Source: an uncultured Dysgonomonas sp. (lineage in GTDB: Bacteria; Bacteroidota; Bacteroidia; Bacteroidales; Dysgonomonadaceae). From it: 64,000 nt of DNA. The DNA lies in assembly GCA_937995835.1 (NCBI GenBank), contig CALKIV010000080.1, positions 46,485-110,484 on the forward strand. The letters run 5' to 3'. The notes under the pieces were generated by a model, which saw only the letters and a program-made list of their open reading frames with translations, made no database searches and was not told the DNA's origin. Within the stretch, counting starts at the first letter, position 1. Each line of letters begins with the position of its first letter. Shown one piece after another: positions 9,576 to 19,218 of this stretch. The position numbers and the translations under genes are program-made.

Positions 9576-12182
9576 TTATTTCGTTCCTTCTTTCACTTCA
9601 CCAAACTCAGTTTGTTGCAACTCTACTTGGTTTAGTATATTTTTCTTTTCTTCTTCGGTCATTTGTCTTTGATAGCCTCCAAAAACAGCTTGATTTTGGT
9701 TTATTTGTGGCTTCTCAGAGAACACCATATTTACACTTGGAGCCACGCTTTCGAACTCGATTTCTGCCGGTGTAGCTGCATGCTCACCCTCAAAAAGCAC
9801 TCTAGCATGAACTTTGATTTTACCCGGAGTCAAAGTCGAACGAATTAGCACTGGAGCTGATCCAAACTCAACTGCACGAGGGTTAGCACCAATACTGGCA
9901 TCTCCAATAATTTCACCTTCGCCACTCACTGTAAATACAATATTTTCTTTTGCCAAACGCTTCACGTTTCCTGAATCATCTGTCACTTCACAGATCACTG
10001 GTACAAAGTCAGCCCCATTAGCTACTAAGTCTAATGCTTCGTTATCGATAGATAGTCGCAGTTTAGTAGAGCGTCTTGATGGCATTTTCTTAGTTGTGGC
10101 AACTACTTTACCATCAATCAATCCTTCGGCTACGAAAGATACGCGTTGCCAATTTTTCTCTACATAAGAATGCACTCGCATCTCATTAAACTCGTATACA
10201 TCTTTGAATATAACCGGAGGATTTGGCATTCCAAATTCTTTTCTTGGCACTTTTTGCACTAACGTATCTTTCTCATAAACAATCAAGCGCACTTCGTCAC
10301 AGTTTGTAAACACTGTTACATCTTTGCTCGAGAAAGGAGTTATCTCATGAGCAATAAACACCATTGGTCCTGTTTCGGCAAATGGGTGCTTAAGATTAGC
10401 ATCTACTTGACTTTTGAACACTTCATAGCTATATTTTTCTTGACGGAAAGCATCCATAATTCCTCCCCAATATGGGTCTGGGTGATAACCTCTTTGATGG
10501 TCAAATGGATGCCACAACGCACCTCCTATAAACTGCTTATCAGCAGGACACATCTCATCGTAAGATTTAGCATGATGCATTGCTTGGACTAACATTGGTC
10601 CCTCGCCCCAGCTTCTTGATGCTCTGTTATTATTGTTATGCGCATACCAGTCATCAACATTTTCGGCAAACTCGCGTGTAAAAATACATTGTTCAAAATT
10701 GCCAACATCTTTTGGCCAACCGTAAACCACTTCATAATTTTCGGCTACTCCCGCAGAATGATGATCTGCCACAGAGATAGCACCTGGTTGTTCTGCTCTA
10801 GTTATCTCCAACGCTTTCATAGAGAACTCTAGCGGGAAACGGGTTTCATTAAGAATAGGCTCCCACATCAACACTGAAGTGTGATTTCTATCACGACGAA
10901 TCATATTAGTTATATCTTCGTAAACCAAATCAGCAAACTTTGGATCCTTGTTCCAATACTGCCATCCTGGAGTTGCCACAATAACAAACATCCCCAACTC
11001 GTCACACGCATCCATAAAAGATGGATCTTGAGGATAGTGTGCTACACGAATGATTCGGAAACCGGCATCCCTTAATTTTTTTGCATCTCTCCAATGTTGA
11101 CTATTTGGCACAGCATTACCCACATAAGCAAAGTCTTGGTGACGATTTCCTCCAATCAGCTTATCAGCCAATTTTCCATTTAGCCACATCCCATCTTTTC
11201 CTTTGAACTCTACTTTACGGATACCAACTCTGGTAATACCTCCGTCTAAAGATTTCCCATTAGAACCTACTACTTGTGTCACCAACTTATATAAATGTGG
11301 CGCATCAGGCTCCCACAACTGAGGATTATTTACTATTATTTTCTGTGTAACGGCTTTTTCTTCTCCAGCCTTCAAATTCATCTTCGAAGAAGCTTGTCTG
11401 ATCACTTTTCCAGCATTATCAACAAGCTGACTTTTCACCGTCACTGTTTGATTTTTTTCGAATTTATTCGAAACATCAGTGCTGATAATCACTTCTGCTT
11501 TTTTATCGTTTATTTCACCATATTGCACATGTACACCACCTCCGGCAACCTTATCTACTTTGTTCGGATCCGTGATATGTACTTTAGAAGTTGCGATCAT
11601 CCAAACATCTCTGTAGATACCACCATGATAGGCAAAATCTAGCGTTGCTTGCTTTTTCCCCGGAGGATAGTTTTTATCATCCGAATTATCTACATGAACA
11701 GCAATCACACACTTGTCTCCCGGCTTCACGCCATATTGAGTCAGTTCAATACTAAAAGGCAAATAGCCACCAAGATGCTCTAAAACCTGTACACCATTTA
11801 GATAAACAACTGATCTACCCATAGCTGCTTCAAAATAAACATTTATTAGTTTATTTTCGAGAGCTTGATCCACTACAAAATGCTTGCGATACCAAGCTGA
11901 GCCTTGATAGTTTCTACTACCACTAGCCTCCGCCGGCATCAATTGCACAGTATGAGGAGTGGCAACCACATCCCATTTACTATCATCGAAGTTTACTTTT
12001 TCTGCACCTTTGGCATCCCCTCTAAAGAAGCGCCAACCGACATTAAAATCGAAAACTTCACGTCCTGATTTTTCTAGTTGATAAAAACCAGCAACAGAAT
12101 ATTCCGGTTGATACCCCTTAGCCAACAGGCTACTACATAAAAATAAATTAACCAATAAGGTTAGAATAAAAACACGCGTCAT
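9576..12182 (-). CDS. GH2 family glycosidase (beta-galactosidase/beta-glucuronidase-like)
   Basis: An 868-aa secreted GH2 protein with a signal peptide of about 20 residues. It has the sugar-binding jelly roll (about 35-215), an Ig-like domain (about 215-325), the TIM barrel (about 330-620) and extra C-terminal beta domains. The acid/base Glu is in WEPILNE at about 445 and the probable nucleophile is the Glu of TREFAEN at about 503, which departs from the common 'SEYG' form. Specificity could be beta-galactosidase, beta-glucuronidase, beta-galacturonidase or alpha-L-arabinopyranosidase. The gene is first in the minus-strand block, starting at the edge of the 518-bp divergent intergenic region. 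It is unlike the second GH2 at 33203 in length and in motif detail. Confidence 0.86.
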   Translation of the reverse strand: MTRVFILTLLVNLFLCSSLLAKGYQPEYSVAGFYQLEKSGREVFDFNVGWRFFRGDAKGAEKVNFDDSKWDVVATPHTVQLMPAEASGSRNYQGSAWYRKHFVVDQALENKLINVYFEAAMGRSVVYLNGVQVLEHLGGYLPFSIELTQYGVKPGDKCVIAVHVDNSDDKNYPPGKKQATLDFAYHGGIYRDVWMIATSKVHITDPNKVDKVAGGGVHVQYGEINDKKAEVIISTDVSNKFEKNQTVTVKSQLVDNAGKVIRQASSKMNLKAGEEKAVTQKIIVNNPQLWEPDAPHLYKLVTQVVGSNGKSLDGGITRVGIRKVEFKGKDGMWLNGKLADKLIGGNRHQDFAYVGNAVPNSQHWRDAKKLRDAGFRIIRVAHYPQDPSFMDACDELGMFVIVATPGWQYWNKDPKFADLVYEDITNMIRRDRNHTSVLMWEPILNETRFPLEFSMKALEITRAEQPGAISVADHHSAGVAENYEVVYGWPKDVGNFEQCIFTREFAENVDDWYAHNNNNRASRSWGEGPMLVQAMHHAKSYDEMCPADKQFIGGALWHPFDHQRGYHPDPYWGGIMDAFRQEKYSYEVFKSQVDANLKHPFAETGPMVFIAHEITPFSSKDVTVFTNCDEVRLIVYEKDTLVQKVPRKEFGMPNPPVIFKDVYEFNEMRVHSYVEKNWQRVSFVAEGLIDGKVVATTKKMPSRRSTKLRLSIDNEALDLVANGADFVPVICEVTDDSGNVKRLAKENIVFTVSGEGEIIGDASIGANPRAVEFGSAPVLIRSTLTPGKIKVHARVLFEGEHAATPAEIEFESVAPSVNMVFSEKPQINQNQAVFGGYQRQMTEEEKKNILNQVELQQTEFGEVKEGTK

Positions 12183-12700
12183 TTTTTAACTATTATAATA
12201 TAAGCTTATTAATCGATTAACTCCACACTCAATAACCCAACGTCCAAAGAATCAAATTTTAACCACTCTATCGCATCCTTTGAGTACAAAGAAAAGCATT
12301 TTTTCATGGATGCTCCACCCCTTAACAACATGTTATAAAACATTCATGTGTTTTTTATTATTTTTCCTTTTTTATCTACTTTTGCTCTATCGGGATAGAA
12401 CAGCACAGAAACAATCAACTTTTAGTAGATTATTCAACCACTCTTTCACTGTTGTTTTTGACCTGATTTTTTAAGATTAATTACATTATTCTGTTGTTCA
12501 AAACGAATAAGATATATAGTAGAAACATGATTAACAAGCCATTAAGCTATTTATTCAGATCTAAAATACAATCATCATTACTACATTAAAGTAAAACGAT
12601 TAACTACATATCGACAGAAATCGAAAATAATAAAAAATATTCAAAATCAATAATAAATAAAGACTAACATTTCACAGGTATAAAACAAAGATAAGTAATT
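12183..12700. other. 518-bp divergent intergenic region of the pectin cluster
   Basis: This A/T-rich stretch separates the divergent GH2 (minus) and PL1-like (plus) genes and should hold both block promoters. On the plus strand I see one good -7 type element with an inverted repeat just after it (12377-12399, listed separately). I found no convincing minus-strand promoter element near 12182. A 64-codon frame at 12280-12474 looks like a spurious low-complexity frame, not a gene. I saw no RNA gene or riboswitch. Confidence 0.6.
12377..12399 (+). promoter_or_regulatory. Candidate promoter (-7 TACTTTTG) with inverted repeat at the predicted start site
   Basis: TACTTTTG at 12377-12384 matches the Bacteroidota -7 consensus TAnnTTTG exactly. 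It is followed at 12386-12399 by a 6+2+6 inverted repeat, TCTATC-GG-GATAGA, centred about where transcription would begin. No clear -33 TTTG is visible at the usual spacing. If real, the plus-block mRNA would have a leader of about 310 nt before the PL1-like gene. The repeat could be an operator or a 5'-end RNA hairpin. Confidence 0.4.
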
Positions 12701-14398
12701 ATGAAAAAAAGACTATTTCTCGCAAGCACTGCGCTTTGTCTTCTTGCTGCATTTAGCTCTAAGGTATACGCACAATACCCTAAAGAGTCGCCAGAAGTAA
12801 AAGCTCACGTTGCTCAAATGATGAAAGAAGAATGGAAAAGATCCGATGCCGCTTTCGAAAAGGCATTAGACATTATAGAAAAAGAAGCTCAAGAGGGCAA
12901 GCCTTATATTCCATGGGCTGCAAGACCATCTGACCTACCACAAGCTCAAATACCAGCATTCCCTGGAGCTGAAGGTGGAGGAGCTTATAGCTTTGGCGGC
13001 CGTGGAGGTAAAGTTATTGTAGTAACTAGCCTCGAAGACAATGGACCAGGCACACTTCGTGAAGCTTGCGAACAAGGTGGTGCTCGTATTGTTGTATTCA
13101 ACGTAGCTGGGATAATCAAGCTAAAAACACCTCTTATCGTTCGCGCTCCATATATTACTATTGCGGGACAAAGTGCACCTGGAGACGGTATTTGTATTGC
13201 TGGAGAATCTCTATGGGTTAACACGCATGACGTTGTTGTAAGGCATATGCGTTTCCGTAGAGGTGAAACTTATGTTGGTCGTCGCGATGACACTTTTGGA
13301 GGAAATCCTGTGGGCAACATTATGATTGATCACTGCTCAACTAGCTGGGGATTAGATGAAAACATTTCGTTCTATCGTCATATGTTTGTTGATCCGGGTA
13401 ACGGAAAAGAATTGAAATTACCTACCGTAAACGTAACAATCCAAAATACAATTTCTTCTCAAGCTTTAGACACGTACAACCACGCATTTGGTAGTACACT
13501 AGGCGGTGAAAATTGTACTTTCATGAGAAATCTTTGGGCAAATAACGCAGGAAGAAATCCGTCTATTGGTTGGAATGGTGTATTCAACTTTGCGAACAAT
13601 GTCATCTACAACTGGGTACACAGAAGTGTAGATGGTGGAGACTTCAAAGCTATCTACAATATCGTAAACAACTACTACAAACCAGGACCTCTAACTCCAA
13701 AAGGAGATGTAGGACACAGAATCATCAAGCCTGAAGCTAGAAAGAAAAACAGACACGGAGAATATGAATTTGGTCGTGTATATGCTGGTGGAAACATTGT
13801 GGAAGGCAATGACAAAGTGACAAAAAACAACTGGGATGGTGGGGTACAACCTGCAGACCTTGATGTTTTGGATGAAACTAGCAAAGCCTATATGAAACTT
13901 GACAAGCCTTATCCGATGGATAATCCTTTCCATATCATGACTGCTAAAGAAGCTTACGACTTCGTGTTAGATAATGCTGGAGCGACTTTCCCTAAACGTG
14001 ATATCGTTGACCAACGTGTTATTGAGCAAGTGAGAACAGGAAAAGTGTATTATGAAGAAGGACTGAATCCTGATGACTTCTATCAATTTGAGCACCGTCG
14101 TCTACCAAAAGATTCTTACAAACAAGGTATCATCACAGACATCAAACAAGTGGGTGGTTATCCTGAGTATAAAGGAACTCCGCACAAAGACACTGATGGT
14201 GATGGTATACCAGATGCATGGGAAATCAAATATGGCTTAGACCCTAACGATCCTTCTGATGCTGTAAAAGATATGAATGGCGATGGCTATACAAATATCG
14301 AAAAATTCTTAAATGGAATTGATCCTAAGAAAAAGGTTGATTGGACAAATCCAAAAAACAACCACGATACTTTAGCTAAAAGAAAAAGCTTATTATAA
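12701..14398 (+). CDS. Secreted PL1-like pectate lyase with C-terminal calcium-binding repeat
   Basis: A 565-aa protein with a signal peptide (1-24), a helical spacer (about 25-85) and a parallel beta-helix that begins AFPGAEGGGAYSFGGRGG at about 86, a hallmark of Bacteroidota PL1-type lyases. VTSLEDNGPGTLREA, the IDHCSTSWGLDEN region and VVRHMRFRRG are the conserved helix elements. It cleaves alpha-1,4-galacturonan by beta-elimination in the periplasm or at the surface. Residues about 497-545 (DTDGDGIPDAWE ... DMNGDGYTNIEKFL) form a pair of calcium-binding EF-hand/dockerin-like loops. It opens the plus-strand block of seven genes. There is no type IX sorting domain at the C-terminus. The start is the only ATG that gives a proper signal peptide. 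Confidence 0.87.
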   Translation: MKKRLFLASTALCLLAAFSSKVYAQYPKESPEVKAHVAQMMKEEWKRSDAAFEKALDIIEKEAQEGKPYIPWAARPSDLPQAQIPAFPGAEGGGAYSFGGRGGKVIVVTSLEDNGPGTLREACEQGGARIVVFNVAGIIKLKTPLIVRAPYITIAGQSAPGDGICIAGESLWVNTHDVVVRHMRFRRGETYVGRRDDTFGGNPVGNIMIDHCSTSWGLDENISFYRHMFVDPGNGKELKLPTVNVTIQNTISSQALDTYNHAFGSTLGGENCTFMRNLWANNAGRNPSIGWNGVFNFANNVIYNWVHRSVDGGDFKAIYNIVNNYYKPGPLTPKGDVGHRIIKPEARKKNRHGEYEFGRVYAGGNIVEGNDKVTKNNWDGGVQPADLDVLDETSKAYMKLDKPYPMDNPFHIMTAKEAYDFVLDNAGATFPKRDIVDQRVIEQVRTGKVYYEEGLNPDDFYQFEHRRLPKDSYKQGIITDIKQVGGYPEYKGTPHKDTDGDGIPDAWEIKYGLDPNDPSDAVKDMNGDGYTNIEKFLNGIDPKKKVDWTNPKNNHDTLAKRKSLL

Positions 14399-14481
14399 TT
14401 AAATAAGGAGCAATAAGGTTGGCGATAGATCAAGATACATTTGTGATTTATCGTCAATCTTTGTTCTCTAAAAACATTTTT

Positions 14482-15132
14482 ATGAAACAAACATTATTCG
14501 TTCTATTTTTTCTTCTATTCTCCGTTTCTTCATTTGCTCAAAACGAGGATAAAGAATACACGAAGGTACTACAACAACGTGCTGATAAGATTGTAAAAAC
14601 ACTAGGTGTCCGAAACGATGCTGCATATTCAAAGGTGGTGGATGTTATTGTTGAACAATACAAAGGACTAAGCAGCATTCACGATCATTATGAGGCATTG
14701 GTGAAGAATGCAAAGAAAGATATTTCAGACAAAGAGAAACAAGCAGAGGCTATTAAGGCTCTGGAGAATGAAAGCAATGCAAAGATATATGACCTGCACT
14801 GCACATACATAGGTGCCTTATCAGTATATTTGACTAACGATCAGATTGAGAAAGTGAAAGATGGCATGACTTACGGTGTGGTGATGGTGACATACAACTC
14901 TTATCTAGACATGATTCCATCACTGAAACAAGAAGAAAAAGATCAACTATATGCATGGTTGGTAGAAGCTCGCGAAAAAGCGATGAGTGCTTCTTCTTCT
15001 AAAAAGAAACATGAGTGGTTTGGTAAATACAAAGGGCGTTTCAACAATTATTTGTCAAAAAATGGTTACGACATTCAAAAGGAACGTGACGAATGGAACA
15101 AAAGAATTGAAGAAAGAAAAAATCAAAAGTGA
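14482..15132 (+). CDS. DUF3826-type small secreted protein, function unknown
   Basis: I chose the ATG at 14482, which gives 216 aa with an immediate signal peptide (MKQTLFVLFFLLFSVSSFAQ); a longer frame back to 14419 would need a TTG and a non-signal N-terminus. The mature protein is almost entirely alpha-helical and highly charged (for example DISDKEKQAEAIKALENESNAKIYDLHCTYI is one helix) and resembles the DUF3826 family seen next to pectate lyases in Bacteroidota. No catalytic motif is obvious. It sits 83 bp after the PL1-like gene and 29 bp before the 1032-aa protein, inside the operon. It may be a periplasmic binding or accessory protein; that is a guess from context. Confidence 0.75.
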   Translation: MKQTLFVLFFLLFSVSSFAQNEDKEYTKVLQQRADKIVKTLGVRNDAAYSKVVDVIVEQYKGLSSIHDHYEALVKNAKKDISDKEKQAEAIKALENESNAKIYDLHCTYIGALSVYLTNDQIEKVKDGMTYGVVMVTYNSYLDMIPSLKQEEKDQLYAWLVEAREKAMSASSSKKKHEWFGKYKGRFNNYLSKNGYDIQKERDEWNKRIEERKNQK

Positions 15133-15161
15133 TATTCTAATAATATCGAATATCTAGTATC

Positions 15162-18100
15162 ATGAACAAATCATATATACTTATAGTATTCTTTTTTTTG
15201 AGCGGAATGACTTTCGCTCAAAAAAAGAATGCAGACAAACCAATACCTGCCATCACTTACAAGGATGGTAAGCTTAATTATGAACCCGATAGCTTGGGCA
15301 ATCGCGTGCCCGACTTCTCGTATGCAGGCTATAAAGCAGGAGAAGAACCTATCCCTCATCCTGTGGCAACTGTCACAATTCCTCTGATAGATGGTGATGC
15401 TACTGCTCTAATCCAAAATGCAATAGATCACTTAGGAACACAAAAGATAAAATCGGATGGTTTCAGAGGGGTTATCCTTCTACAAGCTGGAGAATATAAG
15501 ATTTCTGGCAAACTGAATATTAAGCACTCGGGCATTGTGCTACGTGGTGCTGGCAAAGACAAAACAACTCTTCTAGCTACTGGTAAGGGCAGAAGAACGT
15601 TGATAGATATATCAGGTGCCGGTGACCTGAAAAAAGATACACCAATAAAGATCGCTGATCAATATATTCCTGTTAACGCAATAAACATCAATTTAGCCTC
15701 AGGACATCAGCTAAAAAAAGGCGATAAAGTTTTTGTACACCGCCCTTCTACCCTCGAATGGATCAAAGAGCTAGGAGCAGACCACTTTGGTGGAGGGCTT
15801 GGATACCTTAGTTGGAAACCTGGCGATTATGATATTTTTTGGGATAGGACAGTGACAGCCGTAAATGGCAATCAAATTAGCATTGATGCGCCTATCACGA
15901 CAGCCTTAGATCCACAATATGGTGGAGGATATATCATTCCATATACTTGGGATGGACGAATAGAAAATGTAGGAATCGAAAACCTTTCATGTATCTCAGA
16001 ATACGACAGGGCTAACCCAAAAGATGAGGCACACTCATGGGTTGCTATTTCGATGAACAACATACAAGATGCTTGGGTAAAGAATATTACATTCAAACAC
16101 TTTGCTGGTTCAGCTGTGTCCGTGCTCGAAAAAGCTAAAAGAGTTACAGTAGAAAACTGTAAAGCTTTGGCGCCTATATCAGAAATAGGCGGACAAAGAA
16201 GATATACATTCTTTACTTCAGGGCAACAAACACTTTTCCAACGCCTATACGCCGAAGATGGCTATCATGATTTTGCAGTTGGCTTTGCTGCTGCTGGTCC
16301 AAATGCCTTTGTTCAATGTCAATCTGAATTGCCACATAGTTTCAGTGGTTCTGTAGAAAGTTGGGCTTCTGGAGCTTTATTCGATATTGTTAATGTAAAT
16401 GGTAACGCTTTAAGCTTCAGAAACAGAAGACAAGAAGCACAAGGAATGGGTTGGAATGCAGCTAATAGCGTATTCTGGCAATGTTCTGCTTCATTAATAG
16501 AGTGTTTTGCTCCACCTACTGCACAAAACTGGTCTTTTGGTTCATGGGCAGAGTTTTCAGGAGATGGCAAATGGGAAGATAGCAACAACCATGTAAAACC
16601 TAGAAGCTTATACTATGCACAATTGCAAGAAAGACTAGGAGACAAATATACTGACCGAGCAGATTTGCTACCTGTGGATCGAGAAGCTTCTAGTTCGCCA
16701 TCTATAGAGGTGGCTGCTGAGCTTACTAAACAAGCTTATAAAGCGCCAATCACTCTCTTTGAATGGATTGATCAAGTTGCTCAAAAATCAGAAAACGAAA
16801 ATGAGCAAGCTCCTATATATAGTGCAAAACTAACTCCTGCTCTGAAAACTAGAAGCATCAATCCTCTATTGGTCACTAATGGTTGGCTAACCAGAAATGA
16901 AGAGGTGCAGCATGGAGGCAAACACAGTGTGCCATGGTGGAGTGGAAGTGTGAAACCAACTTTCCTTGAGAAAAATGCTAAAGTTCATATCACTCGTTTT
17001 GTACCTAGACGAACAGGGACAGGCTTGACCGATGATCTGAATACCGTTGCTCAATGGATGAAAGATGAGAATGTTATTGCTATCGACCATAACTATGGTT
17101 TGTGGTATGATCGTAGACGTGATGATCATGAAAGAATTCGCCGTATGGATGGTGAGGTATGGGCTCCTTTCTACGAACAGCCCTTTGCTCGTAGTGGTCA
17201 AGGCATTGGATATGACGGAATGAGTAAATATGACTTGACAAAATATAACGATTGGTATTGGTCTCGCTTGAAAGAGTTTGCTCAATTGGCTGATGAAGAA
17301 GGATTGATATTGATGCACCAAAATTATTTCCAGCACAACATCATCGAGGCTGGTGCACACTGGACTGATAGCCCTTGGCGCCCTGCAAATAACATCAATA
17401 ATACAGGTTTTCCTGAGCCTGCACCATATGCCGGAGATAAACGGATCTTTGTTGCAGAACAATTTTATGACATTGATCACCCTGTCAGAAGAGAACTTCA
17501 TAAAGCATATATCAAACAATGTTTGAACAACTTTGAAGACAATAGTGTAATCCAACTGATTAGCGAAGAATACACTGGTCCTCTTCACTTTGTTGAGTTT
17601 TGGCTCGATGTGATTGCTGAATGGGAAGCCGAAACTGGCAAAAAGCAGTTGATTGCTCTTAGCACTACAAAGGATGTACAAGACGCTATCTTGGCCGATC
17701 CTGTTCGTTCTAAGATTATTGACATCATCGACATACGTTACTGGTTTTACAGGAATGACGGAACGACTTATGCTCCTCAGGGAGGACAAAACTTAGCTCC
17801 TCGTCAACATGCCAGACTGACCAAACCCGGAGGCATATCTTTCCAGTCTGCCTATCGTGCAGTCAATGAATATAAACAACAATTTCCTGAAAAAGCTGTC
17901 ACATACTATTCGAGCACATATCCTCAACAAGCTTGGGCTATATTTATGGCTAAAGGCTCTTTGGCTAGTTTACCAACAGTTGACAACAAGCAATTCTTTA
18001 AGGATGCAACAAAAATGGATGTCGTAACTCAAGAGAATAAAGAAGGGCAATACGTTTTAGGAAACCCATCGGTAGGCTATATCGTATATTCCGAAAATAA

Positions 18101-18260
18101 AAATTTAGACATCGATTTCATTGACTCTAAAAACACATATGATGTTTATTGGATAAATAGTAAAACAGGAAACATTACTAAAGGAAAACAGCGACTAAAA
18201 GGAGGCAGCTCCATGCAGATTGAAAAACAAGAAGCAGTTTTGTGGCTTATAAAGAAATAA
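15162..18260 (+). CDS. 1032-aa two-domain secreted protein: beta-helix plus barrel-like glycosidase domain
   Basis: A signal peptide (1-19) is followed by a pectin-lyase-like right-handed beta-helix at about 75-430 (ILLQAGEYKISGKLNIKHSGIVLRGAG start; repeated VTVENCKAL, WVKNITFKHF turns). A second module from about 570 to 950 has features of a (beta/alpha)8 barrel: VKPTFLEKNAKVHITRFVPRRTG, LILMHQNYFQHNI near 721, LISEEYTG near 799 (an acidic pair that could be catalytic), then a small C-terminal beta-sandwich (about 960-1032). The second half resembles the DUF4955/DUF6298-type regions annotated in pectin loci; I do not know a biochemical assignment. It lies between DUF3826 and GH43 with short gaps (29 and 16 bp), so it is probably an RG-II or pectin enzyme acting in the periplasm. 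Confidence 0.7.
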   Translation: MNKSYILIVFFFLSGMTFAQKKNADKPIPAITYKDGKLNYEPDSLGNRVPDFSYAGYKAGEEPIPHPVATVTIPLIDGDATALIQNAIDHLGTQKIKSDGFRGVILLQAGEYKISGKLNIKHSGIVLRGAGKDKTTLLATGKGRRTLIDISGAGDLKKDTPIKIADQYIPVNAININLASGHQLKKGDKVFVHRPSTLEWIKELGADHFGGGLGYLSWKPGDYDIFWDRTVTAVNGNQISIDAPITTALDPQYGGGYIIPYTWDGRIENVGIENLSCISEYDRANPKDEAHSWVAISMNNIQDAWVKNITFKHFAGSAVSVLEKAKRVTVENCKALAPISEIGGQRRYTFFTSGQQTLFQRLYAEDGYHDFAVGFAAAGPNAFVQCQSELPHSFSGSVESWASGALFDIVNVNGNALSFRNRRQEAQGMGWNAANSVFWQCSASLIECFAPPTAQNWSFGSWAEFSGDGKWEDSNNHVKPRSLYYAQLQERLGDKYTDRADLLPVDREASSSPSIEVAAELTKQAYKAPITLFEWIDQVAQKSENENEQAPIYSAKLTPALKTRSINPLLVTNGWLTRNEEVQHGGKHSVPWWSGSVKPTFLEKNAKVHITRFVPRRTGTGLTDDLNTVAQWMKDENVIAIDHNYGLWYDRRRDDHERIRRMDGEVWAPFYEQPFARSGQGIGYDGMSKYDLTKYNDWYWSRLKEFAQLADEEGLILMHQNYFQHNIIEAGAHWTDSPWRPANNINNTGFPEPAPYAGDKRIFVAEQFYDIDHPVRRELHKAYIKQCLNNFEDNSVIQLISEEYTGPLHFVEFWLDVIAEWEAETGKKQLIALSTTKDVQDAILADPVRSKIIDIIDIRYWFYRNDGTTYAPQGGQNLAPRQHARLTKPGGISFQSAYRAVNEYKQQFPEKAVTYYSSTYPQQAWAIFMAKGSLASLPTVDNKQFFKDATKMDVVTQENKEGQYVLGNPSVGYIVYSENKNLDIDFIDSKNTYDVYWINSKTGNITKGKQRLKGGSSMQIEKQEAVLWLIKK

Positions 18261-18276
18261 CACCAATGTAATTATT

Positions 18277-19218
18277 ATGAGAAAAAGTATTTTATTTTTA
18301 TTTGTTTTAGCAACTACAATTTTAAGTTCTTGCGGTACAAGCAAACAACAAGAAGACGAGAAAGAAGTATATATGTTTACTTCTTTCCACGAACCAGCTA
18401 CTGAAGGTTTGAGATTCTTGTACAGTTATGATGGTTATGCATGGGACAGTATTCCCGGTATATTCTTAGCTCCAGAACTAGGAGATAAAGTGATGAGAGA
18501 TCCAAGCATTGTAGTGGGTCCTGACGGCACATTCCATTTTGTATGGACTTGCAGTTGGACAAACGAGCACGGATTTGGGTATGCTTCGTCTAAAGACCTG
18601 ATCAACTGGTCGGAGCAAAGAAGAATCCCTGTAATGGAGTTTGACACTACCACTGTCAACACTTGGGCTCCCGAGCTATTTTATGATGATGTAAACGACG
18701 ATTTCATTGTTGTTTGGGCATCTACTATTCCTTTCAAGTTTGAAAAAGGCATAGAAGAAGAGCGCAACAATCATCGCCTATATTATACTCGTACTAAAGA
18801 TTTTCAAGAGTTTACAAAGGCTGAATTGTTCTACGATCCGGGATATAGCTCTATTGATGCTATCATCGTGAAAAAAGATGTTGACGATTATGTTCTTGTT
18901 TTCAAAGACAACACTCGTCCTGAAAGAAATATCTTATCAGCTTTCGGAAAAACAGCAGTTGGTCCATACGAAAATCCTACAGAAAAATTCACAGAAGAGT
19001 TTACCGAAGGTCCTTCTGTCGTAAAAGTGGGAGACGATTGGTTGATCTATTTCGACTCGTATAGAAAGGGTACTTATGACGCCGTTTCTACAAAAGACTT
19101 CAAAACTTATACAGACATAAGTGATAAAATTTCTATACCAAAAGATCACAAACATGGTACGATCTTTAAAGTGAAAGAAAGCGTATTGAACAACTTGAAA
19201 TCAGCAAAAAAACAATAA
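18277..19218 (+). CDS. GH43-like five-bladed beta-propeller lipoprotein
   Basis: A 313-aa protein with a lipobox LSSC that puts the lipid on Cys19, so it is membrane-anchored and possibly surface-exposed, unlike its neighbours, which have cleavable signals without Cys. The propeller has repeating blade motifs (HFVWTCSW, FGYASSKDLINW, LYYTRTKDFQEF). Likely catalytic acids in the GH43/GH117-type arrangement are the Asp in MRDPS (about 75), the Asp in SSIDA (about 192) and the Glu in TEGPSVVK (about 243). The expected activity is an arabinofuranosidase or related exo-enzyme on pectin. The stop codon overlaps the next start as TAATG, implying translational coupling to the GH143-GH142 protein. Confidence 0.72.
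   Translation: MRKSILFLFVLATTILSSCGTSKQQEDEKEVYMFTSFHEPATEGLRFLYSYDGYAWDSIPGIFLAPELGDKVMRDPSIVVGPDGTFHFVWTCSWTNEHGFGYASSKDLINWSEQRRIPVMEFDTTTVNTWAPELFYDDVNDDFIVVWASTIPFKFEKGIEEERNNHRLYYTRTKDFQEFTKAELFYDPGYSSIDAIIVKKDVDDYVLVFKDNTRPERNILSAFGKTAVGPYENPTEKFTEEFTEGPSVVKVGDDWLIYFDSYRKGTYDAVSTKDFKTYTDISDKISIPKDHKHGTIFKVKESVLNNLKSAKKQ

Noticed and set aside
12280..12474. 64-codon plus-strand frame in the divergent promoter region
   Set aside because: Low-complexity hydrophobic product (runs of F/L), not preceded by a plausible start region and overlapping the likely promoter; no sign of selection.
16887..17789. 300-codon minus-strand frame inside the 1032-aa protein gene
   Set aside because: It is antisense to a well-supported gene and its product has no signal, motif or plausible composition; it is a shadow frame.
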